64,000 bases of DNA, from positions 354,135 to 418,134 of the forward strand of contig JAUHWC010000004.1 in the NCBI GenBank assembly GCA_030424845.1, in the 5' to 3' direction. The notes beneath the pieces are model-generated. The model was given only the letters and a program-made list of their open reading frames with translations, had not been told where the DNA came from and did no database searches. This DNA comes from Alphaproteobacteria bacterium. Lineage in GTDB: Bacteria > Pseudomonadota > Alphaproteobacteria > Sphingomonadales > Sphingomonadaceae. A program made the translations under genes and the position numbers. Shown here piece after piece: positions 8,483 through 17,548 of the stretch (positions within the stretch are counted from its first letter, which is position 1; the number at the start of each line of letters is the position of its first letter).

Positions 8483-9220
8483 ATGAGTGGAACCGACACA
8501 CAATTCGCCGAGATGGCAGGCCGCCGCATCGCCTTTCGCCATGCCCCCGGCACGGGCCCTGCCATCATCTTCCTGCCCGGCTACATGTCGGACATGGCGG
8601 GCGGCAAGGCCACCGCGATCTTCGACTGGTGCATGGCCACGGGGCGCGAATGCCTGTTGATGGACTATTCCGGCTGCGGCGAGAGTCCCGGCGACTTTGC
8701 TGAAGGCACGCTGTCGCGCTGGCGCGAGGAAGTGGTGGGGCTGGTGCAGCAGGAAATCCGCAGCGAACGCGTGGTCATCACCGGGTCTTCCATGGGAGGC
8801 TGGCTGATGCTGCTGGTGGCGCAAGCACTCGAAAAACCGGTGGCCGGGCTGGTGGGCATTGCCGCGGCGCCCGATTTCACCAGTTGGGGTTATTCCGCCG
8901 AGCAGAAGGCCGCTCTCGCCAACGGTGAGACGATCTACGAGGATAGCGATTACGGCTATGACCCCATGCCCACCCATCCCGGCTTCTGGGCAGATGGCGA
9001 AGCACAATTGCAGCTAGGTGGCGAGATCGGGCTTTCCTGCCCGGTTCGCCTGCTGCACGGCCAGGAGGATGCCGATGTGCCGCCTGAGACATCGCTGCGC
9101 CTTGCCGCGGCGCTGCGTTCAGAGGACGTGCAGGTGACGCTGGTCAAGGGCGGGGACCACCGCCTGTCGAGTGAAAGCGATATTGCCTTGCTGCTGCGGA
9201 CGGTGGCATCGATCCACTGA
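8483..9220 (+). CDS. alpha/beta-hydrolase
   Basis: A 245-residue single-domain alpha/beta hydrolase. The nucleophile elbow GSSMGG is near residue 105, the oxyanion region is FLPGYMSDMAGG near residue 30, the catalytic Asp is in LLHGQEDADVP and the His in GGDHRLSS near residue 225. It resembles the ABHD10/thioesterase-like branch, but no substrate can be assigned. The start at 8483 (MSGTDTQF) is favoured because upstream codons overlap the thrS promoter. It heads a plus-strand group with the TPR protein and the luciferase-like oxidoreductase. Confidence 0.88.
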   Translation: MSGTDTQFAEMAGRRIAFRHAPGTGPAIIFLPGYMSDMAGGKATAIFDWCMATGRECLLMDYSGCGESPGDFAEGTLSRWREEVVGLVQQEIRSERVVITGSSMGGWLMLLVAQALEKPVAGLVGIAAAPDFTSWGYSAEQKAALANGETIYEDSDYGYDPMPTHPGFWADGEAQLQLGGEIGLSCPVRLLHGQEDADVPPETSLRLAAALRSEDVQVTLVKGGDHRLSSESDIALLLRTVASIH

Positions 9221-9236
9221 ACGGACCCGCAAAACC

Positions 9237-10031
9237 ATGCCCGCACTTCTTGCCGCCACGCTGATCCTCGCCCAGGCCACTGCTCCAGAAGCTGCCATCC
9301 CGGCTGCCTTGCCGACGGTGGAGGATGATCGTTTGCTGGCCTGCAAGCGCGAGGCGCGCAGTGATCCGGCGCAGGCAATCAATACGGCGGTGGAATGGTT
9401 GCAGGGCACATCCGGGCCGCCCGCCAGCCTGCCGCAGGAATGCCTTGGCTTTGCCTACATGGGGATCCTGCGCTGGCAGGCGGCGAAGGACAGTTTCGTG
9501 CTGGCGCGCGATTCCCGGGTGTTTGACGATCATGCCGAGCGCGCCCGCCTTGGTGCGATGGCTGGCAATGCGGCCCTGGCGGGCGATGCCAATGGCCAGG
9601 CTCTGGTGCTGCTGCAAACCGCGCAGGACGATGCCATCGCCGCGCAGGACCGTGTAATGGCCGGCCAGATCGCCTCGGAAAAGGCGCGGGCGCTGGTCGG
9701 GCTCGGCCGCACAACGGATGCGGCAACTGCACTGGAGGAGGCGCGCGACCTTGCCCCGCAGAACGCGGAAGTCTGGCTGCTTTCGGCCACGCTGGCGCGG
9801 CGCATGGATGACCTGCCCACCGCGCAGGGGTGGATCGAAACCGCAGCCGGCCTTGATCCGGCCAATCCGTCCATCGGGCTGGAAGCGGGCGTGATCGCCG
9901 CGCTTGCCGGGTTCCCGGAAGCCGCGCGCGACAGCTGGCTTTCGGTTATTGCCACGGCGGGCAGCACGCCGCAGGCGGAAACCGCCCGCGGCTATCTTGA
10001 ACAACTGGGAGTGGAAGTCCCCCCACGATGA
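9237..10031 (+). CDS. exported tetratricopeptide-repeat protein
   Basis: A 264-residue protein. A short hydrophobic N-terminus (MPALLAATLILAQATAPEAA) suggests export. The rest is helical with TPR-like repeats rich in Ala at conserved spacings, clearest from residue 75 to 240 (for example GRTTDAATALEEARDLAPQN). TPRs normally mediate protein binding; no enzymatic motif is visible. The stop codon overlaps the next gene by four bases (ATGA), so the two are translationally coupled. Confidence 0.8.
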   Translation: MPALLAATLILAQATAPEAAIPAALPTVEDDRLLACKREARSDPAQAINTAVEWLQGTSGPPASLPQECLGFAYMGILRWQAAKDSFVLARDSRVFDDHAERARLGAMAGNAALAGDANGQALVLLQTAQDDAIAAQDRVMAGQIASEKARALVGLGRTTDAATALEEARDLAPQNAEVWLLSATLARRMDDLPTAQGWIETAAGLDPANPSIGLEAGVIAALAGFPEAARDSWLSVIATAGSTPQAETARGYLEQLGVEVPPR

Positions 10032-11011
10032 CACCCTTGTCCGTCCTTGACCTTGTCCCCATTCGCGAAGGCTCCGATGTCTCGACCGCACTGGCCGAAG
10101 CCGGCGCACTGGCCAAAGTGGCGGAAGAGGCAGGATACAAGCGCTTCTGGGTGGCAGAGCATCATGCAACGCCAGGCATCGCCGGGGGCGCGACTTCGGT
10201 GGTGATTGCCCATATCGGCCATTGCACCAGCACGATCCGCATCGGGGCCGGCGGCATCATGCTGCCCAACCACAACCCTTTCGTGATTGCCGAACAGTTC
10301 GGTGCACTGGACGGCCTGTTCCCCGGCCGGGTGGACCTAGGCCTGGGCCGTGCGCCGGGCGCAGCGCCGGTGCTTGGCCAGGCGCTGCGCAAGGACCTGT
10401 CCCGCGCCGCTGAATACTTCCCGCAAGACGTGGTGGAACTGCGCGCCTTGCTGACAGGCGATATCGACCTGCCGATCACCGCCACCCCCGGCCTGGGAGC
10501 CAAGGTGGAGATGTGGATGCTGGGCTCCAGCCTGTTCGGGGCGCAGCTCGCCGCACGGCTGGGCATGCCCTATGCCTTTGCCAGCCATTTCGCGCCTGAT
10601 CACCTCGATGCGGCATTGCAGGCCTATCGCTCGCAATTCCGCCCTTCGGACTATCTGGATGCGCCCCACGCGATGGCGGCGATGACGGTGATCTGCGCGG
10701 ACACCGATGAAGAGGCGCGGTTGCTCGCCTCGTCACAGGACCAGTCCTTCGTAACGCTGCGAACCGGCGATCCCGGCAAGCTGCCGCCGCCCGTCCCCGG
10801 CTATCGCGACAGCCTCGACATGACGGCAAGGGCCATGCTCGAACGCATGGACGTTGCCCGCGCCGTCGGTTCGCCGCAAACCGTGCGCGAGAAGATGGGC
10901 CGTTTCATCGAGCGGACGCAAGCGGACGAGATCATCGTTTCCGGCGCGACATTCGATCCACTGGCTCGGCAGGAATCGCTGCGGCTGACCGTGTCGGCCC
11001 TCACCGCATAA
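10028..11011 (+). CDS. LLM-class flavin-dependent oxidoreductase
   Basis: A 327-residue luciferase-like monooxygenase fold. The N-terminus PLSVLDLVPIREGSD and the segments FWVAEHHATPGIAGG and RIGAGGIMLPNHNP are typical of the YhbW/MsnO8 subgroup. These are F420- or FMN-dependent enzymes; this subgroup is usually treated as FMN-dependent. The substrate is unknown. The start overlaps the preceding TPR gene. About 250 bases of non-coding DNA follow before the next gene. Confidence 0.9.
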   Translation: MTPLSVLDLVPIREGSDVSTALAEAGALAKVAEEAGYKRFWVAEHHATPGIAGGATSVVIAHIGHCTSTIRIGAGGIMLPNHNPFVIAEQFGALDGLFPGRVDLGLGRAPGAAPVLGQALRKDLSRAAEYFPQDVVELRALLTGDIDLPITATPGLGAKVEMWMLGSSLFGAQLAARLGMPYAFASHFAPDHLDAALQAYRSQFRPSDYLDAPHAMAAMTVICADTDEEARLLASSQDQSFVTLRTGDPGKLPPPVPGYRDSLDMTARAMLERMDVARAVGSPQTVREKMGRFIERTQADEIIVSGATFDPLARQESLRLTVSALTA

Positions 11012-11263
11012 AATAGTTTCACTCTTTACCAGTTTTCGGGTGCCTTCTCCATTGCGAAGGGCTAGAGGTCGTCTCCGGGAATTGCCGGAACGCCCGGCGC
11101 TATCATGGGTTTGACCTGTGTACTCGGGTCGAAGGGAGAGGCCAGCGCCCCCGTCGCACCCGCAGGCTTGGCCCAGATTGCCAGCCAGGCACGCAACCTG
11201 TTGCAGGAGTAGCCTGAGGCTCGGCGCTTGACCTTGCGCGCGATAACGGCAAATCCCTAAGCC

Positions 11264-12490
11264 ATGGATAGTAGTGACGTTGTCATCGTCGGCACCGGGC
11301 ACGGCGGCGCGCAAGCGGCGATTGCCCTGCGCCAGAACGGATTCGAGGGTTCGATCCTGCTGGTCGGCCGCGACAGTGCGCCGCCTTATGAGCGGCCGCC
11401 GCTGTCGAAGGAATATCTCGCCGGGGAAAAGCCGTTCGAAAGGCTGCTGATCCGTCCGGAGAATTTCTGGGCGGAAAAGGACATACAGCTGATGCTGGGA
11501 ACCACCGTGACCCGCATCGATCCGCTGATGAAAGAGATGACGCTGACAAAGGGCGGGCCGATTCGCTACGGCAGGCTGATCTGGGCAGCCGGTGGCGATG
11601 CCCGACGGCTGGATTGCCCCGGGGCGCATCTCGAAGGCATCCACGCGGTGCGCCACAAGCCCGATGTCGACGCGATGATGGCTGACCTCGAAGGAGGCGC
11701 GAAGCGCGTGGTGGTGATCGGCGGTGGCTACATCGGGCTGGAAGCGGCAGCGGTGCTGACCAAGTTCGATTGCAAGGTCACGGTGGTCGAATTCCAGGAC
11801 CACGTCCTGGCGCGCGTCGCCGGCGAGGACCTGTCCCGCTTTTTCGAGGAAGAGCATCGTCGCCACGGGGTGGATATCCGCCTTGGCACCGGCGTGGAAA
11901 GCATCCTCGGTGATGGCGATCGCGTAACCGGCGTGAAACTATCCACCGGGGAGGAGATCCCGTGCGAGATGGTGGTGGCCGGAATCGGCATCGTGCCGGC
12001 TGTCGGCCCGTTGATTGCGGCTGGCGCTAGCGGCGCGAACGGCGTGGACGTGGACGAGTTCTGCCGCACCAGCCTGGAAGATGTCTACGCCGTGGGCGAC
12101 TGTGCCGCACACGCCAACCCCTACGCCGATGGCGAGGTGATCCGGCTCGAAAGCGTCCAGAACGCCAACGACATGGCAACTACCGCGGCGAAGGACATTT
12201 GCGGCAAGGGCGAACCTTACGAGGCGATGCCGTGGTTCTGGTCCAACCAGTATGACATCCGGCTGCAGACGGCGGGGCTGAGCACCGGCCATGACCAGAC
12301 AGTGCTGCGCGGAGACCCGGCAAGCCGCAGCTTTTCGGTCATATACCTGAAGGATCGCCATGTGGTCGCCGTGGATGCGGTGAACATGGTGAAGGATTAT
12401 GCCCAAGGCCAGAAGCTGGTGAAGGAACGGCGCGAGATTGATCCGGAGCAGTTGGCCAATACCGCCATCCCGCTAAAGGAAATGCGCTGA
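11264..12490 (+). CDS. NAD(P)H-dependent FAD reductase (ferredoxin/rubredoxin reductase type)
   Basis: A 408-residue pyridine-nucleotide-disulfide-family reductase without the redox disulfide. The FAD-binding GxGxxG is [13 protein letters not shown] at the N-terminus, the NAD(P)H-binding motif is [14 protein letters not shown] near residue 150, and the second FAD motif is [10 protein letters not shown] near residue 275. Such proteins pass electrons from NAD(P)H to a ferredoxin serving P450s or Rieske oxygenases. A P450 lies 12 kb away at 24372 and no ferredoxin gene is in the window, so the partner is a guess. Confidence 0.92.
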   Translation: MDSSDVVIVGTGHGGAQAAIALRQNGFEGSILLVGRDSAPPYERPPLSKEYLAGEKPFERLLIRPENFWAEKDIQLMLGTTVTRIDPLMKEMTLTKGGPIRYGRLIWAAGGDARRLDCPGAHLEGIHAVRHKPDVDAMMADLEGGAKRVVVIGGGYIGLEAAAVLTKFDCKVTVVEFQDHVLARVAGEDLSRFFEEEHRRHGVDIRLGTGVESILGDGDRVTGVKLSTGEEIPCEMVVAGIGIVPAVGPLIAAGASGANGVDVDEFCRTSLEDVYAVGDCAAHANPYADGEVIRLESVQNANDMATTAAKDICGKGEPYEAMPWFWSNQYDIRLQTAGLSTGHDQTVLRGDPASRSFSVIYLKDRHVVAVDAVNMVKDYAQGQKLVKERREIDPEQLANTAIPLKEMR

Positions 12491-12494
12491 AGCC

Positions 12495-13565
12495 CTAGAG
12501 CGCGCGCAGCCGCTGCGCGGCCCATTCCGCCGCCTCGGCCACGACCGGATCGGGATCGCCGCAAAGTTCCTCCACTCGCGGCAGCAAGGCGGCATTGCCG
12601 CTGTTGCCCGCTGCAACCAGGCAGTTGCGCACAAAGCGGTCGCGCCCGGTGCGCTTGACAGGCGAACCGGAGAATTTTGCCCGGAAGGCAGCATCGTCCA
12701 GCGCCAGCAGTTCCGCCAGCAACGGCTCTACCAGCTCTTCGCGCGGGGTGAGCGCGCGGTGGCGCGCAGCAGCTTGGGCAAACTTGTTCCATGGACACAC
12801 GGCCAGGCAATCGTCGCAGCCATAGATGCGGTTTCCCATCGCCTCGCGAAATTCGTGCGGGATCGGCCCCTTGTGCTCGATGGTCAAATAGGATAAACAT
12901 CTTCTTGCATCTAACCGGTATGGTTCTATAAAGGCATCGGTCGGACATGCTGCCTGGCAGGCCGTGCAGGAGCCGCAACGGTCCTCATGCGGCTCGTCTG
13001 GCACGAAGGGCAGCGTGCAGTAGATCGCGCCGAGGAACAGCCAGTTGCCATGCTCACGGCTCAGCAGGTTGGTGTGCTTGCCCTGCCAGCCGATACCGGC
13101 AGCCGCCGCCAGCGGCTTTTCCATCACCGGTGCCGTGTCGACAAAGACCTTCAGCGCCACCTCGATAGCCTGCTTCTCGGCTTCGGCCACCAGCCAGCGG
13201 GCCAGCGCCTTCTCGGCCTTCTTCACGACATCGTGGTAGTCCCGGCCTTGCGCATAGACCGAAATGCGCGCCTTCTCGCCGTCGCCTTCGAGCGCCAGCG
13301 GATCGCCATCGGGGGCATAGGACATCGCCAGGGAGATCACGCTTTGCGCCTCGGGCCACATGCTCTGCGGCCCCTGGCGAACCTCAGCGCGATCCTTCAT
13401 CCATTGCATGGTCGCATGGAAGCCCTCGCCCAGCCAGTCATGCAAACGCCGGGCGCGGACGGGATCGTCGGCGGCCGGGGCAAAGCCGATGGCGGCAAAG
13501 CCCAGCTCCGCCGCCTTGTCCCGCAACCCTTGCTGAAGGGACGAGATGACCTGCGCGTTAACCAT
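12495..13565 (-). CDS. queG: epoxyqueuosine reductase
   Basis: QueG carries out the last step of queuosine synthesis, reducing epoxyqueuosine in tRNA, and needs cobalamin and two 4Fe-4S clusters. The 356-residue protein has the cluster motifs [13 protein letters not shown] and [13 protein letters not shown] around residues 190 to 260 and a C-terminal HEAT-like repeat ([20 protein letters not shown]). The start MVNAQVIS sits inside a large palindrome shared with the divergent ABC transporter. It is convergent with the FAD reductase, with only four bases between the stops. Confidence 0.95.
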   Translation of the reverse strand: MVNAQVISSLQQGLRDKAAELGFAAIGFAPAADDPVRARRLHDWLGEGFHATMQWMKDRAEVRQGPQSMWPEAQSVISLAMSYAPDGDPLALEGDGEKARISVYAQGRDYHDVVKKAEKALARWLVAEAEKQAIEVALKVFVDTAPVMEKPLAAAAGIGWQGKHTNLLSREHGNWLFLGAIYCTLPFVPDEPHEDRCGSCTACQAACPTDAFIEPYRLDARRCLSYLTIEHKGPIPHEFREAMGNRIYGCDDCLAVCPWNKFAQAAARHRALTPREELVEPLLAELLALDDAAFRAKFSGSPVKRTGRDRFVRNCLVAAGNSGNAALLPRVEELCGDPDPVVAEAAEWAAQRLRAL

Positions 13566-13592
13566 AAACGATCTTGTTAGCGTTCATGGTTA
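13558..13592. promoter_or_regulatory. 35-bp palindrome between divergent queG and ABC exporter genes
   Basis: TAACCAT at 13559-13565 mirrors ATGGTTA at 13586-13592, and AACG at 13567-13570 mirrors CGTT at 13581-13584 about the same centre. The left arm contains the queG start codon. A symmetric site of this size in a 44-base divergent gap is a good candidate for an operator or a 5' RNA hairpin. No regulator gene is adjacent. Confidence 0.45.
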
Positions 13593-13609
13593 GCCTGTAA
13601 CCCCTGCGC

Positions 13610-14569
13610 ATGGACAATGCGACCAGCGAACAGGCGGAACCCGCAATTATCGCGCGCGGACTGGTGAAGCGTTTCGACGATACGCTTGCCGTCGACGGCG
13701 TGGACATAACCGTGCGCCGGGGATCCATCACCGGCATCCTCGGCCCCAACGGCGCGGGCAAGACCACGACCTTGCGGATGCTGCTGGGCATCATCGATCC
13801 GGACGAGGGCGAACGGCGCGTTCTGGGCCATGAGAATCCCAAGGATGTCGCACGCCTGATCGGCTATCTTCCGGAGGAGCGCGGCCTCTACGCCGCGATG
13901 AAGGCGATCGAGGCGATTGCCTTCATGGGCGCGCTGCGCGGCCTGCCGCTTGCAGACGGGCGAAGGCGGGGGCGCGAACTGCTGGAACAGTATGGCCTGG
14001 AACATGCCGCCGAACGGGAGATTCGCCAGCTTTCCAAGGGCATGGCGCAGATCGTGCAACTGCTAGGCACGCTGGTGCACGAGCCGCAGATCGTGGTGCT
14101 CGACGAGCCGTTCTCCGGCCTCGATGCGATCAAGCAGAGCAAGCTGGAGGTTCTGATCCGCAGCCTGGCTGACAAGGGCGTGACGGTGATCTTCTCCACC
14201 CACGTCATCGCCCATGCGGAACGGCTTTGCGAAGCAATCGCGATCATCGCCGGCGGCAAGGTGCCCTTTGCCGGCCGTGTGGACGACGCGCGTGATCGCA
14301 TACCCGCGCAGGTGCGGCTGGAAACCAGCGCCGAAGAGGGTCCATGGCGCGACGCCCTGCCCGCCGATACCCGGCGCGTGGGCCAGTTCTGGTATTTCCC
14401 CCTGCCCGAAAGCGGCATCGAGCCGCTGCTCCGTGCGCTGATCGATGGCAATGCAGGTATCCAGTCGCTCAGCATCGAGCGCGCCGGACTGCATGATGCC
14501 TTTGTCGCCATTGCCGGCGAGGCTGCCGCGGCGGACATGGTCACCACTCCCGAAAGCGAGGACGCGTGA
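13610..14569 (+). CDS. ABC transporter ATP-binding protein (NatA-like)
   Basis: The 319-residue ATPase half of an ABC-2 exporter. Walker A is LGPNGAGKTTT near residue 45, Walker B is IVVLDEPFSGLD near residue 165, and the signature region is the variant LSKGMAQ. The C-terminal 80 residues match the DUF4162-type tail of NatA/YhaQ ATPases. The family is known for sodium or drug export; the cargo here is unknown. Its stop overlaps the permease start (GTGATGG). Confidence 0.92.
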   Translation: MDNATSEQAEPAIIARGLVKRFDDTLAVDGVDITVRRGSITGILGPNGAGKTTTLRMLLGIIDPDEGERRVLGHENPKDVARLIGYLPEERGLYAAMKAIEAIAFMGALRGLPLADGRRRGRELLEQYGLEHAAEREIRQLSKGMAQIVQLLGTLVHEPQIVVLDEPFSGLDAIKQSKLEVLIRSLADKGVTVIFSTHVIAHAERLCEAIAIIAGGKVPFAGRVDDARDRIPAQVRLETSAEEGPWRDALPADTRRVGQFWYFPLPESGIEPLLRALIDGNAGIQSLSIERAGLHDAFVAIAGEAAAADMVTTPESEDA

Positions 14570-15819
14570 TGGAGGAGATCAGCCGAAAGGCCGGCCGCCT
14601 GCCGCTGTGGCGTGCGGCAATCGTGGTGGCGCGCCGGGATTTCCTGGCGATCCTGTTCAGCCGGGCCTTCATCTTCTTCCTGCTTGGCCCCTTGTTCCCC
14701 ATCGTGGTCGGCGCTCTGGCCGGCGGGATCGGCGCACAGGTGCAGAGCGAGGCGCTTTCCGCCGATGTCGGCATAGCCATGCCGGCAGAGGACATGGAGG
14801 CCATGCTGGCGGCACGTGACGAGCTGGCCGAGCGCATCGGCCCTGCCATCCCTCCTTTCGTGGAATTGCAGCGGCTGCGAGAAGGCGAGGAATTCGATCC
14901 CGTCGCCGCACTCGAAGGGCGCGAGGGGCGGCTCGCCGCGATCGTGACCGGAACGGTGGCAGAACCGCAGCTGACGGCACCCGAAGCGAACATAGCGCGC
15001 TGGAGCGGCACCATTTCGATGATCGCCGCCACCGCTTCGCGGACCGAGGCGAATTCCTATCCCGAAGTCGCCAGCACCATCGTCGCCACCAGTGGCGCGC
15101 GCGAGAACCGAGGGCGCTTCCAGACCGCGCAAAGCGGCATGGTGCTGCTGTTCCTGCTGATCATGCTGCTGGCGGGCATGGTGCTGTCGAACCTCGTGGA
15201 AGAAAAGGGCAACAAGATCATCGAGATCCTGGCCGCGGCGATCCCGATGGATGCGCTGTTCATGGGCAAGCTGTTTGCCCTGCTGGCGATCTCCATAATC
15301 GGCATTGCCGTGTGGGGCGTTGCCGGCACGGTGATCCTGTCGCTGGGCGGACGTTCGCTGTCCGAATTCGCCAATCCGGGGGTGGGCTGGCCGCTGTTCT
15401 TCACCTTCGGCGCGATCTATTTCGCCATGGGCTACCTGCTGCTGGGATCGATCTTCCTGACCATCGGTTCGATGGCGGCCACCGTGCGCGAAGTGCAGAC
15501 GCTGAACATGCCTGTCACCATGGCCCAAGTGCTGGTTTTCTTCTTTGCCAGCCTTGCTGTAACCAGGATGGGTAGCTGGTTCGAATTTGCTGCGATGGCC
15601 TTTCCGCTGAGCTCGCCCTTCTCGATGCTGGCGCGGGCGGCGGTCGACGAGGCGATCTGGCCGCATTTCGTGGCCCTGGCCTGGCAGGCCCTCTGCGTTG
15701 CCGTGTTCATCCGCGTGGGTGCGGCACTGTTCCGCAAGAAGGTGCTGAAGTCCGGGCCGCAGGGAGCGGGCAAGAAGAGGAAAAGGCTGTTCAGCTTCGC
15801 TTCGGGGAAGAACAGCTAG
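14569..15819 (+). CDS. ABC-2 type permease (NatB-like)
   Basis: A 416-residue membrane protein partnered with the preceding ATPase. It has a first membrane segment near residues 30 to 50, a large extracytoplasmic domain (about residues 55 to 175), then five or six hydrophobic segments starting at MVLLFLLIMLLAGMV. VEEKGNKIIEILAAAIP is the characteristic ABC-2/NatB segment just after that helix. The ATG at 14569 is preferred over a GTG one codon earlier. Confidence 0.92.
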   Translation: MEEISRKAGRLPLWRAAIVVARRDFLAILFSRAFIFFLLGPLFPIVVGALAGGIGAQVQSEALSADVGIAMPAEDMEAMLAARDELAERIGPAIPPFVELQRLREGEEFDPVAALEGREGRLAAIVTGTVAEPQLTAPEANIARWSGTISMIAATASRTEANSYPEVASTIVATSGARENRGRFQTAQSGMVLLFLLIMLLAGMVLSNLVEEKGNKIIEILAAAIPMDALFMGKLFALLAISIIGIAVWGVAGTVILSLGGRSLSEFANPGVGWPLFFTFGAIYFAMGYLLLGSIFLTIGSMAATVREVQTLNMPVTMAQVLVFFFASLAVTRMGSWFEFAAMAFPLSSPFSMLARAAVDEAIWPHFVALAWQALCVAVFIRVGAALFRKKVLKSGPQGAGKKRKRLFSFASGKNS

Positions 15820-15832
15820 GAAGAGAGCTGTT

Positions 15833-16330
15833 ATGACTGACAAGCACATAAACCGCCGCAAGGCGCTGGGCTGGCTGGCGACCGGTGTCGCCATGCCCGC
15901 CGTTTCCGCATGTGGATCGCCAGCAAGCGCGCAAGGCGGCTACCGCGTCAACTATACCGAAGCCGAATGGCGCCGCCGGCTGACCGCTGAGGAGTTCCGC
16001 ATCCTGCGCGAGGAAGGGACCGAACGCGCCTTCACCTCGCCCCTCAATGACGAGAAGCGCGCAGGCACCTTCGTCTGCGCCGGTTGCGGCAACGCGCTCT
16101 ATTCCTCGACCACCAAGTATGACAGTAGCACCGGCTGGCCCAGCTTCTGGCGCGCGATCGACAGCGGCGCGGTGGGCTATTCCACCGATTACAAGCTGGG
16201 TTATCCGCGCCGCGAGGTGCACTGCGCTGATTGCGGCGGGCACCTGGGACATGTGTTCGATGACGGACCGCCGCCGACCGGCAAGCGCCATTGCATCAAC
16301 GGGATCGCGCTGGATTTCCGCCCCGCCTGA
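15833..16330 (+). CDS. msrB: exported methionine-R-sulfoxide reductase
   Basis: MsrB reduces the R-epimer of methionine sulfoxide in proteins. The 165-residue protein has a twin-arginine-type leader (NRRKALGWLA) followed by a possible lipobox (AVSAC at about residue 26), so the enzyme probably works in the periplasm, perhaps lipid-anchored. The zinc site is formed by CAGC and CADC, and the catalytic cysteine is in RHCINGIAL. It lies 13 bases after the ABC permease and may be co-transcribed with it. Exported MsrA is encoded at 49158. Confidence 0.95.
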   Translation: MTDKHINRRKALGWLATGVAMPAVSACGSPASAQGGYRVNYTEAEWRRRLTAEEFRILREEGTERAFTSPLNDEKRAGTFVCAGCGNALYSSTTKYDSSTGWPSFWRAIDSGAVGYSTDYKLGYPRREVHCADCGGHLGHVFDDGPPPTGKRHCINGIALDFRPA

Positions 16331-16339
16331 CGTGCTGGC

Positions 16340-16519
16340 TCAGGGCAGGCGATAGACCCGCAGCGCGACGCTCTCGAATCCTGCAACAGGCTCCAGCCAC
16401 TGCGGCACATCGCCGTCAATCAGCATATCGGCGAAATTGCCGCTGCCGGCCGCACGGTAGAGCGCAAGGTCATCCTTCAGGGAACAGGTGACGAGATAAT
16501 CCGCGCCGCGATGATCGCG
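16340..16519 (-). pseudogene. 3' remnant of a membrane glycosyltransferase-like gene
   Basis: The last 59 codons of a lost minus-strand gene. The readable end runs RDHRGADYLVTCSLKDD, then WLEPVAGFESVALRVYRLP and a stop. This looks like the C-terminal extracytoplasmic tail of large polytopic membrane proteins of the mannosyltransferase/ArnT-like type common in sphingomonads. Continuing upstream in another frame one can read SEEQARAIIAAR, which would join smoothly to GADYLV, suggesting a frameshift as well as truncation. No start codon or membrane domain remains. Confidence 0.5.
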
Positions 16520-16521
16520 CG

Positions 16522-16845
16522 TGCCTGTTCTTCGCTTCTGCCGATGCCGAGCGACAGGGTCACCTTTCGAGCCTGTGCCGCCCGTTCCCGGTGCTGATGG
16601 GCGAGGTGTCCTATTCGGTCTACCTGATCCATTCCCCGGTCGGCATCGTCATCTTCGATGTGGTGATGGGGCCCAACCCCACCACAAGCGTAACCGAAGT
16701 GATGGGCTGGCTCCTTGGCGTAACCGCCATCATCACGCTGCTTTCATGGCTCAGTCACAGGTTTTTCGAGTTGCCCACGTGCCGAATGGTGATCGCCGCA
16801 GGCAAGCGCGTCCAGCCCGAGCTTGCACCACCGCCGGAAAAGTGA
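16522..16845 (+). pseudogene. 3' remnant of an acyltransferase-3 (OafA-like) gene
   Basis: The frame running to the stop at 16845 gives RPFPVLMGEVSYSVYLIHSP, then two hydrophobic segments and SHRFFELPTCRMV. That is the C-terminal end of an acyltransferase family 3 membrane protein (typical motif GExSYSxYLxH). A whole enzyme is about 350 residues; only about 105 codons remain and there is no proper start. It abuts the minus-strand remnant, so both genes lost their 5' parts at one junction between about 16515 and 16560. Confidence 0.65.
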
Positions 16846-16885
16846 GCAGATTGCAGCTGCGATAGCCGAGCCAAAGGAATTCCCC

Positions 16886-17287
16886 ATGTTCAGCCAGTAC
16901 CGCCTGCACCATGTCGGCGTGGTGTTCCCATCGATCGAGGATGCGGAGGCGCACATGCAGGCCGTCGGACTGAAGGAAGACTATGGCGGCTATGTCGAGC
17001 CCTGGAACAGCTGGTGCATCTTCGTCGATCCCGGTCATGACGGGACAGCCATCGAACTTGTGTTGGCTGATGCAGGACCGCTGCTGAAGTTCGACAAGGG
17101 GATCGGCGGCGTGCATCACTTCGCCTACGAGATCGACGATTTCGACGCGGCAACGAGATGTTGCGAGGAAAACGACCTGCGGCTGCTCGAACCCGAACCG
17201 ATCAAGGGCGCCGGTGACTTCTGGTGCAACTTCATCAACCCCATCGCGACAAGGGGCATCCAGATCGAACTGGTCCAGCCGTTCTGA
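16886..17287 (+). CDS. VOC-family protein
   Basis: A 133-residue single vicinal-oxygen-chelate domain. Metal-ligand candidates are His in RLHHVGVVFPS, Glu in TAIELVLA, His in GGVHHFAYEI and Glu in IQIELVQPF, the pattern of glyoxalase I and methylmalonyl-CoA epimerase relatives. A good AAAGGAATT site precedes the ATG at 16886. It stands alone between the deletion scar and the tRNA-Leu gene. The exact substrate is unknown. Confidence 0.88.
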   Translation: MFSQYRLHHVGVVFPSIEDAEAHMQAVGLKEDYGGYVEPWNSWCIFVDPGHDGTAIELVLADAGPLLKFDKGIGGVHHFAYEIDDFDAATRCCEENDLRLLEPEPIKGAGDFWCNFINPIATRGIQIELVQPF

Positions 17288-17427
17288 GGCTTCGGAATGA
17301 ATCGTCTCTCGGCTCAAACGAACGACGCAGGCGTTCGCAAGCCCGACCGGCCGCCCGCAGGCGCCCCGAAGCGGAGTGGAGGGAAAGCGCCGAGGATGCC
17401 CCGGATGGGCGGGCGCAAAAATCATGG

Positions 17428-17511
17428 TGCGGGCGGCGGGACTCGAACCCGCACGATCCGTGGATCAGGGGATTTTAAGTCCCCGGCGTCTACCAATTCC
17501 GCCACGCCCGC
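17428..17511 (-). tRNA. tRNA-Leu (anticodon UAA)
   Basis: Read on the minus strand it folds as a complete cloverleaf: acceptor GCGGGCG (17511-17505) pairs with CGCCCGC (17435-17429), anticodon stem GGGGA/TCCCC encloses CTTAAAA, and GGTTCGAGTCC gives the T loop. The D-loop and long variable arm are of leucine type. CCA is not encoded. Confidence 0.97.
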
Positions 17512-17548
17512 TTGGCGCCTTCCAGCGCTTAGCGCGGCGCTGCTTCGC

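Noticed and set aside
11105..11212. 35-codon frame in the gap before the FAD reductase
   Set aside because: No ribosome site, no recognisable layout; probably chance or a decayed end.
13888..15894. Long minus-strand frame opposite the ABC exporter
   Set aside because: Antisense shadow of two genes with Walker and ABC-2 motifs.
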